Program-made: the position numbers and the translations under genes
Part shown: positions 10,990-22,458 of the stretch, one piece after another
How positions within the stretch are numbered: position 1 is the stretch's first letter
Layout of the letters: each line of letters opens with the position of its first letter
Notes under the pieces: generated by a model
The model's input: the letters and a program-made list of their open reading frames with translations, nothing else
Databases searched by the model: none
What the model was told of the DNA's origin: nothing
Assembly (NCBI GenBank): GCA_026874595.1
Contig: CM049311.1
Span: 47,867,676-47,931,675, forward strand
Reading direction: 5' to 3'
Source: Sipunculus nudus
Lineage: Eukaryota > Annelida > Sipuncula > Golfingiida > Sipunculidae
DNA: 64,000 nt

Positions 10990-11880
10990 TATAAATACAT
11001 GTATATAGGTGAAAATGTGTATTAATACCTGTAAAGCTGAAACATACTGACTCGAAGACAAACAGGAAATAGAGAGTCGCATATATAACGAGCAGGTCTT
11101 TATTTGAAAATCAGAAATGCTCAGATTATCTTTTTTGTTGAGTGATAAACCAGTCTTTTTGGTGTTCAAACCTTGAATCCTGTAAAGAAATGTAAAGTGT
11201 AACCCAGCAGTATATATACCCTTTATATTGACATTTTCTTCATAGTCTTTGGTTCTATAGTGTAAAGTATGTGTTTTATTTTGGCTTAAAATCACTGGCC
11301 TGATATCCTTTTACTCGCCGGGCTGTCGCGACTTGCATTTTATAGCAGCATTTAACTTAGCGGCGTTATTTTTATTATGTATATCATGCTTATTCTTAAT
11401 ATATGCAATTCAAATGAAAGCGATTTTTTTAGGGGCGAAACATGAACAACCTGGAAATATATTTATCGGTAGCATGATAGTAAGGCCAAGTAACTGATTT
11501 AAAGAAATAATTAAGTTGTTAGAAATAAAGTACTTGCCCATGTATATGAGGTTTTGACGAGTATATTTATTCATTCCCTGAAATAAAGTAAACACCATTA
11601 TATATGTTATAGAAAAAAATAGTATTGTAATATAAACCTGTCTATTGATCCTTGCTCAGTCTGGATGATCTTCCTAATTACTAAACACCAAATAATTACC
11701 TTTTTGACTTCACTGACCATTAGTTTCAGTTTGTTCTGTTTAATACTGTTCTAGACACTATCCCGCCATGACACCGTTTTTCGCTCTGTGCAAGTGGCGC
11801 TGCCTGTTTTCAGCTTTATTGTTCACTTAGTTTGTATATATTTATAGGAATGTTATGATGGTATTTAAAATATAGAGATA
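10990..11880. other. Intergenic stretch, no gene seen
   Basis: AT-rich sequence with short ORFs only; the longest (130 codons, minus) includes the TA microsatellite and is rejected. Confidence 0.45.
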
Positions 11881-11882
11881 TG

Positions 11883-11883
<1 letters not shown>

Positions 11884-11913
<30 letters not shown>
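11884..11913. repeat. Compound (CA)n(TA)n microsatellite
   Basis: ACACACACACACA passes directly into about nine TA units. Confidence 0.95.
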
Positions 11914-11929
11914 GCATATACTTCATCAC

Positions 11930-12020
11930 ACCATGGCTGAAGAACGCACCTGGTCCTGCCAGTGGACAATAAGTGTACACCGAAGCATAAGGTATCCAGT
12001 TCAAATCCCGCCAGAGCAAA
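11930..12020 (+). repeat. Possible tRNA-derived SINE fragment
   Basis: AGTTCAAATCCCGCC at about 11998-12012 resembles the Pol III B box and T-arm. TGGCTGAAGAACG near 11935 is a weak A-box candidate about 60 bp upstream. No cloverleaf can be completed. Confidence 0.3.
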
Positions 12021-12244
12021 ATGGCTACACCTGAAGATAATTTCATGGGTTAGTCCATATCTCTAACTGATAGGGTAAAACTTGACAACAGCCCGTCAAT
12101 CCTATATATTACAAAATTACCTTTGCCTGCATTCAGTGGACAGTGTCACTTATCGGTAACAGGCCTATTCTTTAAAACGGATCCCCAGATCCATGTTGTT
12201 TATGCTGAATTCCAAATGTGCTATTATAACCTTTAACTAGAAGT

Positions 12245-12530
12245 CTGCATTCTGCGCCTTTCATTTATTCGGCTCGTATTCCCAGGGTCATTCGTGCATA
12301 TGTGATTGTACATTTGTGAATATTGCTCGCTGATGATCCTGAATCCGGATCATGTGCCAGATCCACACCAAAATCTAATAAATTCTTCATTCGCCCTATC
12401 CCGAAGTTATCAGAAAATTTCATGAAATTCCGTTCATGATTGCGTGAATTATGTTGTGAACATTTACAAAATACACAAAGACACACACAAACACACGAAC
12501 GGAAATGAACGCGTAACCAGCAATTATATG
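12245..12530 (+). repeat. Dispersed repeat family A, copy 2
   Basis: This is the best preserved core of the family: GTCTGCATTCTGCGCC, ATTCGTGCATATGTGATTG, GATCATGTGCCAGATCCACA, CCCGAAGTTATCAGAAAATT, TTCCGTTCATGATTGCGTG, then an ACACAAACACACGAACGGA stretch. The minus ORF of 113 codons across it is a repeat artefact. Confidence 0.65.
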
Positions 12531-13825
12531 AAACAACAAGAAGGAATCTTACATTTGTAGAGACAGCTCGCCACGACCAAAAGTTTCCCATTGTGAACGC
12601 AATCACTTAATAAGCTGCAGCCAATCTCGCCGGCATTCACCTGTAGATACCACATTGTCTTTTACATACGTTATCAGTTCATGGAAACAAATGTGACATG
12701 TGGTTCATGCAGTGTTGACATGAACTTCATCAACATGTACTAAAAATATAACAGTAATATAAAGGTTAATCATTGTCTTAATCACTCATTGAAGCGCATG
12801 GGTTATCGCTAAAATGAATAAAACGTCATTGGCAATTCCAGTGTTATAGGACAAAATATACTCAAATAAAAAATGCTGAGGCATGTACTTGGTGTTGGTA
12901 ATATGGTATCAAAATATCTATCAATGGCTCCAGCGCAAAAAATCTAATAAAAATATCTAATATAAATAAAAAGTTATCTTTTTATTATAAAAATTGCACT
13001 GTAGCAGAGTGATATTAAAAGTATGGATATCGAAGCATTTGTCAGCAGGAACCATATTTTCAACATTATATATTTCAAGCAGAGACAATGAATAAATATG
13101 AAGAGAAATTATTTAACAAGAGCTGTAGAACTCACTGTTGTCAAACCATAGGCATATCCCGATTCACTGTCGCCACCTGCCGGAGATGAATGACACCGAG
13201 TGTTCGAGGCTGTTATATAAACAAAACATATACATAAACAAAAAAAATATTTTCTATATTTCAAATGATAACGGTAAAAATTCTGCAGTTCTAATATTGA
13301 GCCACCTCTTTGAACCCTCTGACTTATATCAAATTTCATTTGACAAAACTCGCAATGCTGACAAATATAAAAACCCAGCAGACGACAATTAAACGCAATG
13401 CGCATGCTCATGGAAAAGGTCTATGTATTTTTCACATAATGAGAAAAATGTAACATGTGAACCATATACTTTAGGATCTCATACATCGCGTGGTTGGTCA
13501 CGCCCTGATTTTCGTGGTTTTCCGTATTGACCTATCCAGTCCCATGTTACATTTCTCTTCCCCAGCACTGCCGTGGCTACCATGAGTCACTGACGATCAG
13601 GCCGCAGTCTATATCAGATCCCGACAATACTCAAGGAAGTTGAATCTGTCCCATGTCTATAGGATATATGTACCATGTTGAAAGCCATAGATCCTTTCAT
13701 GGTTGCAGTCAGTGGTCACACGCAGCATTTGTTCTAAAAACTCCTTCAACTACATGTTATATCATAGTTTGAAATGTTATAAAGGTATCTTATATATTCT
13801 TATATCTTGGTTATTTATGTCGATT
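12531..13825. other. Intergenic stretch, no gene seen
   Basis: AT-rich sequence. Small ORFs on both strands at 13109-13411 overlap each other and show no domain, so they are left unassigned. Confidence 0.4.
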
Positions 13826-13868
13826 ATTATTATTATTTTCATTATTATTATTATTATTATTATTATCA
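13826..13868. repeat. (ATT)n microsatellite
   Basis: A run of TTA/ATT triplets with one TTTTC interruption. Confidence 0.9.
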
Positions 13869-14109
13869 TTTAGTTTTCAGCCCATTTCCTGTAAAGTCTT
13901 GACGGATGGAATGTGTATTATAAGAGTTCCTGTGATTCATGTAGGGCCGTATGCTCGAAAGCTGTTTAACTAGTGTTTAAATTACCTGTTAGGCAGACGG
14001 TATTTTAACCGGTATGCTTGAAGCTTGTTTATCGTTAGTAGAAGGTTACATTTGGAGAGGGTTAAATTTAAAAGGGGTTGTATGCTCGAAGGGTGTTTAA
14101 CTAAACAAC

Positions 14110-14116
14110 TGCTCAC
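14110..14116. repeat. Left target-site duplication of the nested element
   Basis: TGCTCAC lies immediately outside the left end and recurs at 18351-18357. With one mismatch at the outer base it extends to 8 bp (CTGCTCAC versus TTGCTCAC). Confidence 0.55.
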
Positions 14117-16457
14117 GGGTCCGTGTCACCTGGACGCTGTTCAGATGGACGCTATAAAAATGGACGCCGACAGCTGGACGCTATGAAAATGGACGCTGAT
14201 CAGCTGGACGCTATCCATTTAGACGCTATCCCAACACTATGAGAATCATGCAGGGATAATCATACAAAATAAAGCTAAATGAATCCACCAACTCAACCCA
14301 TTGTTATTTGTTCTTAGTATTATGCACTTTTGTCAGATTTGGAACCATATGTATCGGCTTATATCGCCCATTTGTGATGACGAACCATTAATGGACGACC
14401 GAATAGGAAAATGAAATTGAACTGTGTCAGTAAAGATTTTTCTGTAGATGTGTGTTTTGTGTATTTTTTTACCCACCAAACGTTCATCACGCAATGATTT
14501 ATAGTTTCCAAGGGCGATTGGTTTGAACTGCTTACACCTGGGCAACCGGTCCGATCGATGATACGTACCGCATTTTCAAGCTTTGAGATTTATGACAATA
14601 AGAACAATTTCGTAGGAGATAGAACTACTTAATATAGGTAACAATCATTGCTTTTTTCATCGTTACAACGATTTTAATGCTTGGTAGAAATAGGCCTACG
14701 AAGCTTTCCAGCGGCAAGACGTTGTATAGGTTTAAGTTATAGGGAAACACGATATGACGAGAGTAAACATACTTGTGTATATACATTGTATATTGTTATG
14801 TGATTTTGTCAACATGTGTTTTTTAAATGACTTATCTTTCAAAGACAATCTGATTTTTTAGACACCAGTGCATACCAGATAAAATTTTTACATAATATTG
14901 TAAACTACACACATATAATCAGAGAAACATTGCTGTTTCTTGGAGTTTTATCAGATTAGCCGGTAGGTACCCGAGATCAAAGACTGTTTACCATCTTTAA
15001 ATTAATTAGTTCTATAACAACAATAACTTTTGACTTGAGTTCTCCTGTTAATTGAGCATCATGTCATGTAATCATCACATGACACGGCGGGCACCACCAG
15101 ACTAGTCGCATATATATGTGTGTGTGTTCTTATTTATAAAGTTTGGAATAAATGAGTATGAATTCCAAATTATCGACCCCTGAAATGTTTATGTGTTTCC
15201 TTGGCCGAATAACTCCGTAAAATTAAGTGCATAGCTTTTAGAGCAAATGTATGCACTTTTTTATTTGTTTGTTATCTAAATGTGTTGGCTTCTTGTGAAA
15301 TATACTTTTTATTGCGCGCCATGCTCGCCAGCTTCACTATTTTTTGTATAACATCCAATTTAACCTCACTGAATTTTAATAAATTTCAGAGGAACACAAC
15401 AACATCTGAAAATTTATTTAGACTATTTATAAAATGCCGGAAAACATGTAGCATCAATAACATTAACAAACAGTAGGCACATTCAAACAAAATAAAAAAA
15501 TTACAATTACATTTACATTTCTAATAAAAAAAGAGTTCATGAAAATGCAATGAAATCCTAATTATGTTCTAAGAAAATTATATATTAATCGTATCTTATC
15601 TCCAGTGCATTTTTGTACCATGTCGGCGGTCCTTCTTGTGACTGTTTTCTTGGTAGATAAGGTTAATCCCTCGTCCTTTCTTTACTAATACGGCATCTGA
15701 CGTTTCCATGTTGTAAGTATCATGTGAGTGATTATTGCTTGGACTTTACTGATATATATACCAGAAGCGGAACTGAACAAACTTCTCTTGAAGTTCTCAT
15801 CAAGGGACATCGAAGAACATTAATACGAAAATATTTCAATGGGGTTTCTTAGAATAACATTGACTAATTAAACAGCATGTACCGTTTGAAATGATACTAG
15901 TATATAATCAGATACATAATTAAATTGAGTAGATATGGAGTAGAAAACTGTTTCATTAACTTCCATATGAGATAATATACCCTACTAAGACTTAATGTGA
16001 TCAATACACTGAACTTACAAAAACACAGTCATATTAAGGAAAAGTTTATTTTTCAAAATATTTAAAATATACACACGGGCCGTTTATCTGATAATACACT
16101 TGATATCTGAACAGCGTCCATTTCCAAAGTGCAACTCTCTCTCTCTCATCATCGGCAATCGAAAGGTCATGGACTCCATTCCCATCGGCAGTGATCCTAC
16201 TTTTTTGTCATCACGTTCAATTTCTTTATGCAATGAGAAACGCTTTGTGGAACAATTTTTATCATAGCAATATAGTACACCTCGAATTAAAGCAAACATT
16301 CACAAAAAGGCTTTCCATTTATGTGAATATGAACCTGTTCGACTTTCATTTGGATTTCTTTAAATAAATAATTGGAGGGCACACAATATATCCTAAATCA
16401 ATAGCGTCTGATGGTTTGCGGCGTTTATCTGGACAACATCTATACATGTATTTCAAA

Positions 16458-16543
16458 GGCGTCTATCCATACATATATCTGGTAAGTTTATAAGTGTGAA
16501 GGCGTCTATCCATACATATATCTGGTAAGTTTATATGTGTGAA
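16458..16543. repeat. 43-bp tandem duplication
   Basis: GGCGTCTATCCATACATATA followed by TCTGGTAAGTTTATA.GTGTGAA occurs twice back to back, with one visible difference. Confidence 0.9.
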
Positions 16544-16889
16544 ATGGCAATAAATTTATTTTTTTGTTATTCATTTATGAATTGAATATGTGGTGAATGT
16601 TGTGAAAAATGAAATATTAACTCGTTTAGAGAGACTATGATGTGATTTTTACAATAAATGAGACCCAGTATGTAGTTGGCTAGGGAAGTCCCGAAATCTT
16701 ATTAATTTTTCGTTTAACAAGATTATTGACTATGCTATCTCTTATATATATAATACTTTTTCGTCAAGTATATATATGTATATATATGTAATAATAATAG
16801 TTTTATTCAAGTATAAAGGTCTCCGGCCTATAGAACATATAATCAATATAACATCATTTTTAATGATAATTTGTGGTGCTTAACCTTGG

Positions 16890-16891
<2 letters not shown>

Positions 16892-16945
<54 letters not shown>
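16892..16945. repeat. (TA)n microsatellite
   Basis: About 27 TA units, followed by short TG-rich sequence. Confidence 0.97.
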
Positions 16946-16951
<6 letters not shown>

Positions 16952-17027
16952 CTGGTAATGTGTGTGTGTGGAATAAAATAAATAAAATTAAAAATAAAAA
17001 TTTGTAAATGCAGTCAGATATTCTAAA

Positions 17028-18210
17028 CCGGACATGGATCAGTGATCATGTGATGTTATTTTAACAATAAACGAGTTCCGGGTACAATGTCAGTTAGAGC
17101 CTGGTAATCCGATTGATCATTTAAGTAACGGGAGACCCCGATAATGAGGTAGGTAATTTTCTTTGATGTTGACAAATTAATCCTATCATGTACATGATTT
17201 CATTGCTTCAAAGTTCTTTAATTTTAACTCAACATTATAATTGAGAAAAGATATAAAGTATAATAAACATTACATTACCTTTATATCATTGAAACTACAC
17301 ATGACCATTATTTAAAAATTTTCTTTGTTGGGTAAATGAAACAAAAGACCTTCATTCGCACGAAATATGCACAAACACACATTATAATCTAAACATAAAA
17401 TGGCTTTTATTCAATTGGGTCCCCCTTTTATGGAAACATTTAAAATAATGAGAATTATATTCGTTACTTGTCATTAGGCGTCTTTCTGAAAGGGTGGATA
17501 CAGACGCTGGCGTCTATAATACGTTATCGTCTATATGATCAGCGTTCATTTTAATTAGCATGATATATAAAATATGATTTAAAACATCATGTTGGTATTG
17601 ATAATTGTTTTATTAAATTAGATTTAAAATCTAAGGAAACAATTTATTGTAGCTCTGTGAAACAGTCAAATACTCTAGACCGGACATGGATCAGTGATCA
17701 TATGATTTTGTTTTATCAATAAACGAGTCCTGGGTTCAACGTCAGTTAGAGCCTGGTCACCTGATTGATCATTTATTTAACGGGAAACCCCGACAATGAG
17801 GTAAGTTTTCTTTGATGTTGACTAATTAATGCTATCATGTACTTGATTTAATTGCTTCAAAGTTCTTTTATTTTAACTATACATTGTATATTGCGAATGA
17901 TAGAATAATTTACAATGGAAAATATAATAAACATTACATTACCTTTATATAATTGAAACTACACATGACCATTATTTAAAATTTTCTTTGTTGGGTAAAT
18001 GAAACAAAAGACCCTCATTCGCACGAAATATGCACAAACACTCGATATAATCTAAAACATATCATGGTTATTATTAAATTGGGTCCCCCTTTTATGGAAA
18101 CATTTAAAAATAATGAGAATTATATTCATTTCTTGTCATTAGGTGTCTTTCTGAAAAGATGGATGCAGACGATGGTAACGATGGCGTCTATAATACGATG
18201 GTCTCTAAGA
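17028..18210. repeat. Direct repeat pair, ~540 bp each, offset 652 bp
   Basis: GGACATGGATCAGTGATCAT begins both copies, at 17030 and 17682. The similarity continues through GTCAGTTAGAGCCTGGT, CATTACATTACCTTTATAT, CATTCGCACGAAATATGCAC and AATTGGGTCCCCCTTTTATG to the GGCGTCTATAATACG motif (about 17508 and 18182). A more diverged third piece may lie near 16620-16670. The ORF at 18064-18249 is part of copy 2. Confidence 0.85.
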
Positions 18211-18772
18211 CATTTTGTTAACGTTCATCTTCAATCACACGATATATGAATAGCTTTATGAACAGCGTCCATTTTCATGGCGTCCAAATGAACAGCGTCC
18301 AGGTGATACAATGGCGTCTATTTGTACAGCGTCCGTCTGAGATGATCCCTTGCTCACTGTTAAAGTGCCGTATGCTCGAAAGAAATTTTAATAATTAATG
18401 ATATCTAAGTTTCACATTTGTCAGTGTCTTACTTTAACTCTAAACAGACTCTAAAACCCCTCTAACTGGTCAAAAGTTTAGAGGAGCCTCAGGGTATGTT
18501 TAAGGCCTGTTTAGGTGGCGAGCGGCATTTCATTTCTACTTCATTTAGTGACTAAAACATATTTATTACTTTGTTCCAACTTACATTTTAATTTGGATGA
18601 TCTGTAAACTACAAACCAAAGATAGACGAATTTCCTAATGTTCTGGTAGACGGATAAAAAAACGAATGAACAGGAATTTGGGGCTATATCAAAGTAGAAC
18701 CACTTGATCAGATGTGGACATGCAACAAGGAAACTAATTATAGGGCTTGTCATCCAAGTAATTAAGCCGGCG

Positions 18773-18967
18773 GCTAACTTACCGATTTTATCGGCCGATT
18801 CATAGGATCGGCCGATTATGCACCGACGGGGGTACTTTGTCGTGTGACACCCCAAGCGACGCGATTTTGTCGGCGTCGGCGTGAAAAATCGCCGTCGCCA
18901 AGAGTCTGGCACTGTCAAAGAAAATCGGCCGATTTTATCGGGCGATTAGCGAAATCGTGTAGTGAGC
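18773..18967. mobile_element. Short MITE-like element with GATTTTATCGGCCGATT repeats
   Basis: The left edge reads GCTAACTTACCGATTTTATC. The right edge, reverse-complemented, reads GCTCACTACACGATTTCGC and then CGATAAAATCGGCCGATT. Internal copies of ATCGGCCGATT and its palindromic form are frequent. A related end (AAATCGGGTAGTGAGC) occurs at about 21170-21184. The local GC content stands out from the surroundings. The minus ORF at 18541-18918 overlaps it and is rejected. Confidence 0.5.
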
Positions 18968-19794
18968 CAATGTTTGCGACATAGTCGGCCGATTTTGTTA
19001 ATTATTGTTTGGTCAGAGTTCATGTTCTGTACGTTGTCACTATTAGTCATTATTAGTGTTTATTGTATAATGACATATTTTTGTATTAAAAAAAAAATCA
19101 AAGAACGATTTTGGTAAAGATTCAAATTTAATGTATTCCTAAAAGACGACCTGCAATTTATAAATCATTATAAAGGAGTTACTATTCATATATTTACAAT
19201 GTGCGAACATGCCTGTAAAGTCTGAACGAACAGATCTATGTTTGCTGTTGCGGAACAACAGATCACGTAGTCGTGACGAGCATAAATTTTGTTATGGAGA
19301 TAAAATAAAAATCAGATTTTGCGACAATAGGCAGCGTGAAATGTCTAGGGGAATGAATAAAAAGTCAGTGGTTTTTTAATAAATAATTATAAAATATTCT
19401 TTAAACAATCGTAACATTACAATACACTTAATACAGCCCCTTATTTATAGCTTCTCATCCGAAAATACTAGAAATGGAAAACTCCAAACAACAATACACA
19501 CGTTACATAAACAGAACTGAAATATCTAGAACAAATAACGTTGTTTCTACACGCCGCCAGCCCACCGTGTCCCATGGCAACGAACTATGCCTGTCTGACA
19601 GACACAAGTAACACTCCTGTGCACAATAAACCAGGGCCTGCCTAACACGAATCAGAATGTCAACAGACACATGTAAAACTCCTGCGCACAATAAAACAGA
19701 CACCTGTAGCATTGCAAACGCTCATATATTGCTCATTTGAGCAATCCCTCCAGTTGTGTGACGAGCTTCTCTGAACAAGTAACCAGGGTTGGGG

Positions 19795-19885
19795 CCAGGT
19801 ACATGTACCTGTACCTGTACCTATAGGTACACATTTCAGAGTACCTGTAGCTGTACCTAGAACTACAGTACCTGTACCTGGTACA
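19795..19885. repeat. GTACCT-type hexamer repeat with self-complementary units
   Basis: Irregular runs of TGTACC/GGTACA on both strands (TACATGTACCTGTACCTG, ATAGGTACA, AGTACCTGTACCTGGTACA). The motif is nearly palindromic, so the tract can form several hairpins. Confidence 0.85.
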
Positions 19886-19914
19886 AGTTTTTTCTCTTTT
19901 AGTATTAAATTTGA

Positions 19915-20340
19915 ATATCATGTTTGTGAATGTATAGTGTCATACTGTACTTTGTGCACTTAATGGACTTTCCGTACACATGAATATCATGTTTATAAAT
20001 GGAAGGTGATATACTCTATTTGGTGCACTAAATGAACTTTTAGTGCACAAATTTCATGTTTTTAAAATTTGTTGTTTTATACTGTACTTGGTGCACTTAA
20101 TACACTCTAAATACACAAATATCATGTTTGTGAATTATGGTGTTATACTAAATTTCATGTTTTTAAAATTTGTTGTTTTATACTGTACTTGGTGCACTTA
20201 ATACACTCTAAATACACAAATATCATGTTTGCGAATTATGGTGTTATACTGTACTTGGTGCACCTAATGGACTTTTAATACACTTGCATATCATGTTTGT
20301 GAATGTATGGTGCCATACGGATAATGATTCTAATAAAATA
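19915..20340. repeat. ~69-bp tandem repeat, about six copies
   Basis: ATCATGTTT-type starts occur at about 19917, 19986, 20052, 20121, 20152 (partial), 20222 and 20290. Each is followed by TATACTGTACTTGGTGCACT or a variant and then TAATACACTCTAAATACAC. One unit is truncated to about 31 bp, giving an irregular step. Confidence 0.85.
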
Positions 20341-20767
20341 TACTTTAGCAAATGACTTCAGTACTGTTTGATAGAAAAAAGCATGTTAATTTGCATATAC
20401 ATGCAGATAACAGAGAGTCGCCAGATATATAACTCATCGCCACACGTCTACGGAAATTGATAATAAATATTAAAACCGAGTCACGCAAATATCTGCTGAT
20501 ATAGGCGTTTGTTGTGTGTAGCACTCAAGTGAAAAAAAGATGATAACGTGTTGGCTGGTTTATACAGGATAGAAGAATACATATCACTTCTTTGAATTTC
20601 TAGAAACAGGAAATCCAAGAAATCACACAAACATACAAGTAGAATGTCATTTCTAAATTAAAGTTCGTGTCTGATGAAATGGCCATTCTGAATGTATTAT
20701 CCTGATGACAAGCCGCCGCAATCGTTCAAAGGGTTCAAGACCGATCCTTTTCTGACCTTGGGACCTT

Positions 20768-20832
20768 TCTTTAGGTTTTGTTTTTAGTCCTCCTGGGTTG
20801 GACCCCTCTTTCCCTTAATCCAGGACCCCCAA
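20768..20832 (+). repeat. Dispersed repeat family C, copy 1
   Basis: AGTCCTCCTGGGTTGGACCC followed by CTTTCCCTTAATCCAGGA matches 61352-61416 (AGTTCTCCTGGGTTGGAGCC, CTTTTCCTTAATCCTGGA). Confidence 0.6.
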
Positions 20833-21034
20833 CCCCGACCCACGCCCTAAGATATGCGGAGAAATTATATATTGTTTATATGCCCCTACTAGTTCCTCGC
20901 ATCTCCCAAGCCGAGGTGTAACCCACAAGTCACTTTTCCGACACAGCATATTTCTTTGGACAAGCCATAAAGCGAACAAATATTCCCTTTTGGTTTTTCT
21001 CCTAGAAAGCTCAGTATTTGATCGCCATGAAGAG

Positions 21035-21190
21035 ACAGGAATTTTTCGGCGATCATAGAGAGGTGGGAACACGCGCGTCGGTAAATGTGACACCGAAAAT
21101 CGGCCAACTAAACCGAGCCGATTTTGAGAAAATCTGCCCAAAAAGTCGCCAAACATTGTCGCTTGATAAAATCGGGTAGTGAGCACCCGG
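21035..21190. repeat. Fragment related to the 18.8-kb MITE
   Basis: GAAAATCGGCC, GAGCCGATTTT, GTCGCCAAACATTGTCGC and the end AAATCGGGTAGTGAGC resemble the MITE end and its right flank (CAATGTTTGCGACATAGTCGG) in inverted arrangement. The 123-codon minus ORF across it is rejected. Confidence 0.4.
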
Positions 21191-21834
21191 CTTTATGGTC
21201 CATGTGCATGCATGCATGTTATGCAATCGGGTAATGCAACATTTGCTTTAACTGCGGAGATCTCAGGCTTTCGACTTGAACCCCGGAACTCCCCGGGACT
21301 CGTGCATGCGATTCAACGGTTAACCATATCCCATATATTACTGAATTAATAAATAGACCGATTTTTTCTTCTTCAATTCTTGATTCTGTAACTGGGCGAA
21401 AGACAGCCACACAAAATGGTATTAAAATATCATAAGGACTCCTTCTTTGAAAGAACACTTGTATTCATGATCTTATTTAAACTTAAGAACTCGTATTAAG
21501 AACAACTGCATTTAAACTAAGGCACGTTAATAATTACATATTCGAGAGTAAACTTTATTAGGTGGAGTTTAGCTGCGCCAGAACAGCCAGTCACGGTGCA
21601 GATTTACAAGTAAACATGCCAGAAAATGTGAAGCATCACATTAAGACAGGCACATTTGGCTAATGAATTTAGCAACCGACTGATAGTAAAACAGGGCTTA
21701 CACACCCTTCGAGCATACGACCTGCTAATTATAATAGTGTCAGCGGGTGTTTAGCAATACACTGGTTATCCTTAATTAAACACTGCTTAATTTAAACACT
21801 TCTGTGCATACGAGCCCTAATGTAGGTGGTGTAT

Positions 21835-22213
21835 TAACATATTAATTTATCATTGATTAATTATTAATATCATTTTAATCGACTAACTAATTATGAATTA
21901 ATTTTTGAAAAAGTATTGAATAAAAAGCCTTTACTATTCTAAGTAAACATAAGAACAATATTCATAAATGTTACTTAGTTTCCTGTGAACTTTAACCAGC
22001 ATGCAGGGAACAGAATACAGGTCTTAAGTAATTTTTAATTTGACGCAGAACTGGATAAGTCTTAAGTAGTTTTTATATTGACCGATTTCTCTTATATGAA
22101 CGGTCTTCTTTTAATTTAGTAGGCGATGGGTTTCCTTCAGACGTTTCGTTGGGCCCAGTATTCTATACCAAGCTATACCAAGAAACCTATGTTTTCTTAT
22201 CCTAAAATGGTGG

Positions 22214-22215
<2 letters not shown>
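21835..22215. other. Intergenic stretch, no gene seen
   Basis: AT-rich sequence with a weak internal duplication (CTTAAGTAATTTTTA and CTTAAGTAGTTTTTA near 22022 and 22058). No coding signal. Confidence 0.4.

Positions 22216-22281
<66 letters not shown>
22216..22281. repeat. (TA)n microsatellite
   Basis: About 32 TA units directly abutting a perfect palindrome. Confidence 0.97.
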
Positions 22282-22308
22282 CTCTGAAGAAATTTCTTCA
22301 GAGTTATA
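22277..22308. other. Perfect 32-bp palindrome
   Basis: The core AACTCTGAAGAAA is followed immediately by its exact reverse complement (22280-22305). The symmetry extends three more bases on each side. It forms a loopless inverted repeat at the edge of a TA tract and is a candidate cruciform or replication-fragile spot. Confidence 0.9.
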
Positions 22309-22365
22309 CCGCTCTGGCCTAGTCTGTAGGCCATAGAGCACTTTACATCGGAGGGTAACACTACC

Positions 22366-22368
<3 letters not shown>

Positions 22369-22454
<86 letters not shown>
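22369..22454. repeat. Compound (TA)n(GA)n microsatellite
   Basis: About 22 TA units run directly into about 20 GA units, then GATA-rich sequence. Confidence 0.97.

Positions 22455-22458
<4 letters not shown>

Larger units (their letters stand above)
14117..18350. mobile_element. Nested 4.2-kb non-autonomous element with GGACGCT-type ends
   Basis: The left end carries a cluster of degenerate subrepeats (CACCTGGACGCTGTTCAGAT, TGGACGCTATAAAAATGG, CAGCTGGACGCTATG) to about 14232. The right end carries the complementary cluster from about 18262 (CAGCGTCCATTTTC, GGCGTCCAAATG, CAGCGTCCAGGTG, GGCGTCTATTTG). The same motif recurs inside at about 16400-16510, 17505-17540 and 18165-18200. The flanks carry TGCTCAC. 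The interior holds a ~652-bp tandem duplication, a 43-bp duplication and a (TA)n run. No ORF is long enough for a transposase. The 7-8 bp duplication could fit hAT, but the termini are not diagnostic. Confidence 0.6.
13943..21817. mobile_element. Outer, older inverted-repeat element, interrupted by nested insertions
   Basis: The left end reads AGGGCCGTATGCTCGAAAG, then TGTTTAACTAGTGTTTAAATTA. The right end, read from the other strand, gives AGGGCTCGTATGCACAGAAG, then TGTTTAAATTAAGCAGTG. The motif TATGCTCGAA recurs as subterminal copies at about 13950, 14012, 14083 and 18372 (plus) and about 21708 (minus). The 4.2-kb element at 14117-18350 is nested in its left arm. The target duplication is ambiguous (ATG or ATGT). 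No transposase ORF is visible. A cluster of related fragments instead of a single element is possible. Confidence 0.45.

Noticed and set aside
10903-11295. 130-codon minus ORF
   Set aside because: It depends on a (TA)n tract giving IYIYIY and has no other coding feature. The same applies to ORFs at 22111, 23001, 23093, 23122 and 50053.
20815-21186. 123-codon minus ORF
   Set aside because: It lies within a MITE-related fragment with GGCCGATTTT repeats and overlaps a second frame on the same strand; no domain was recognised.
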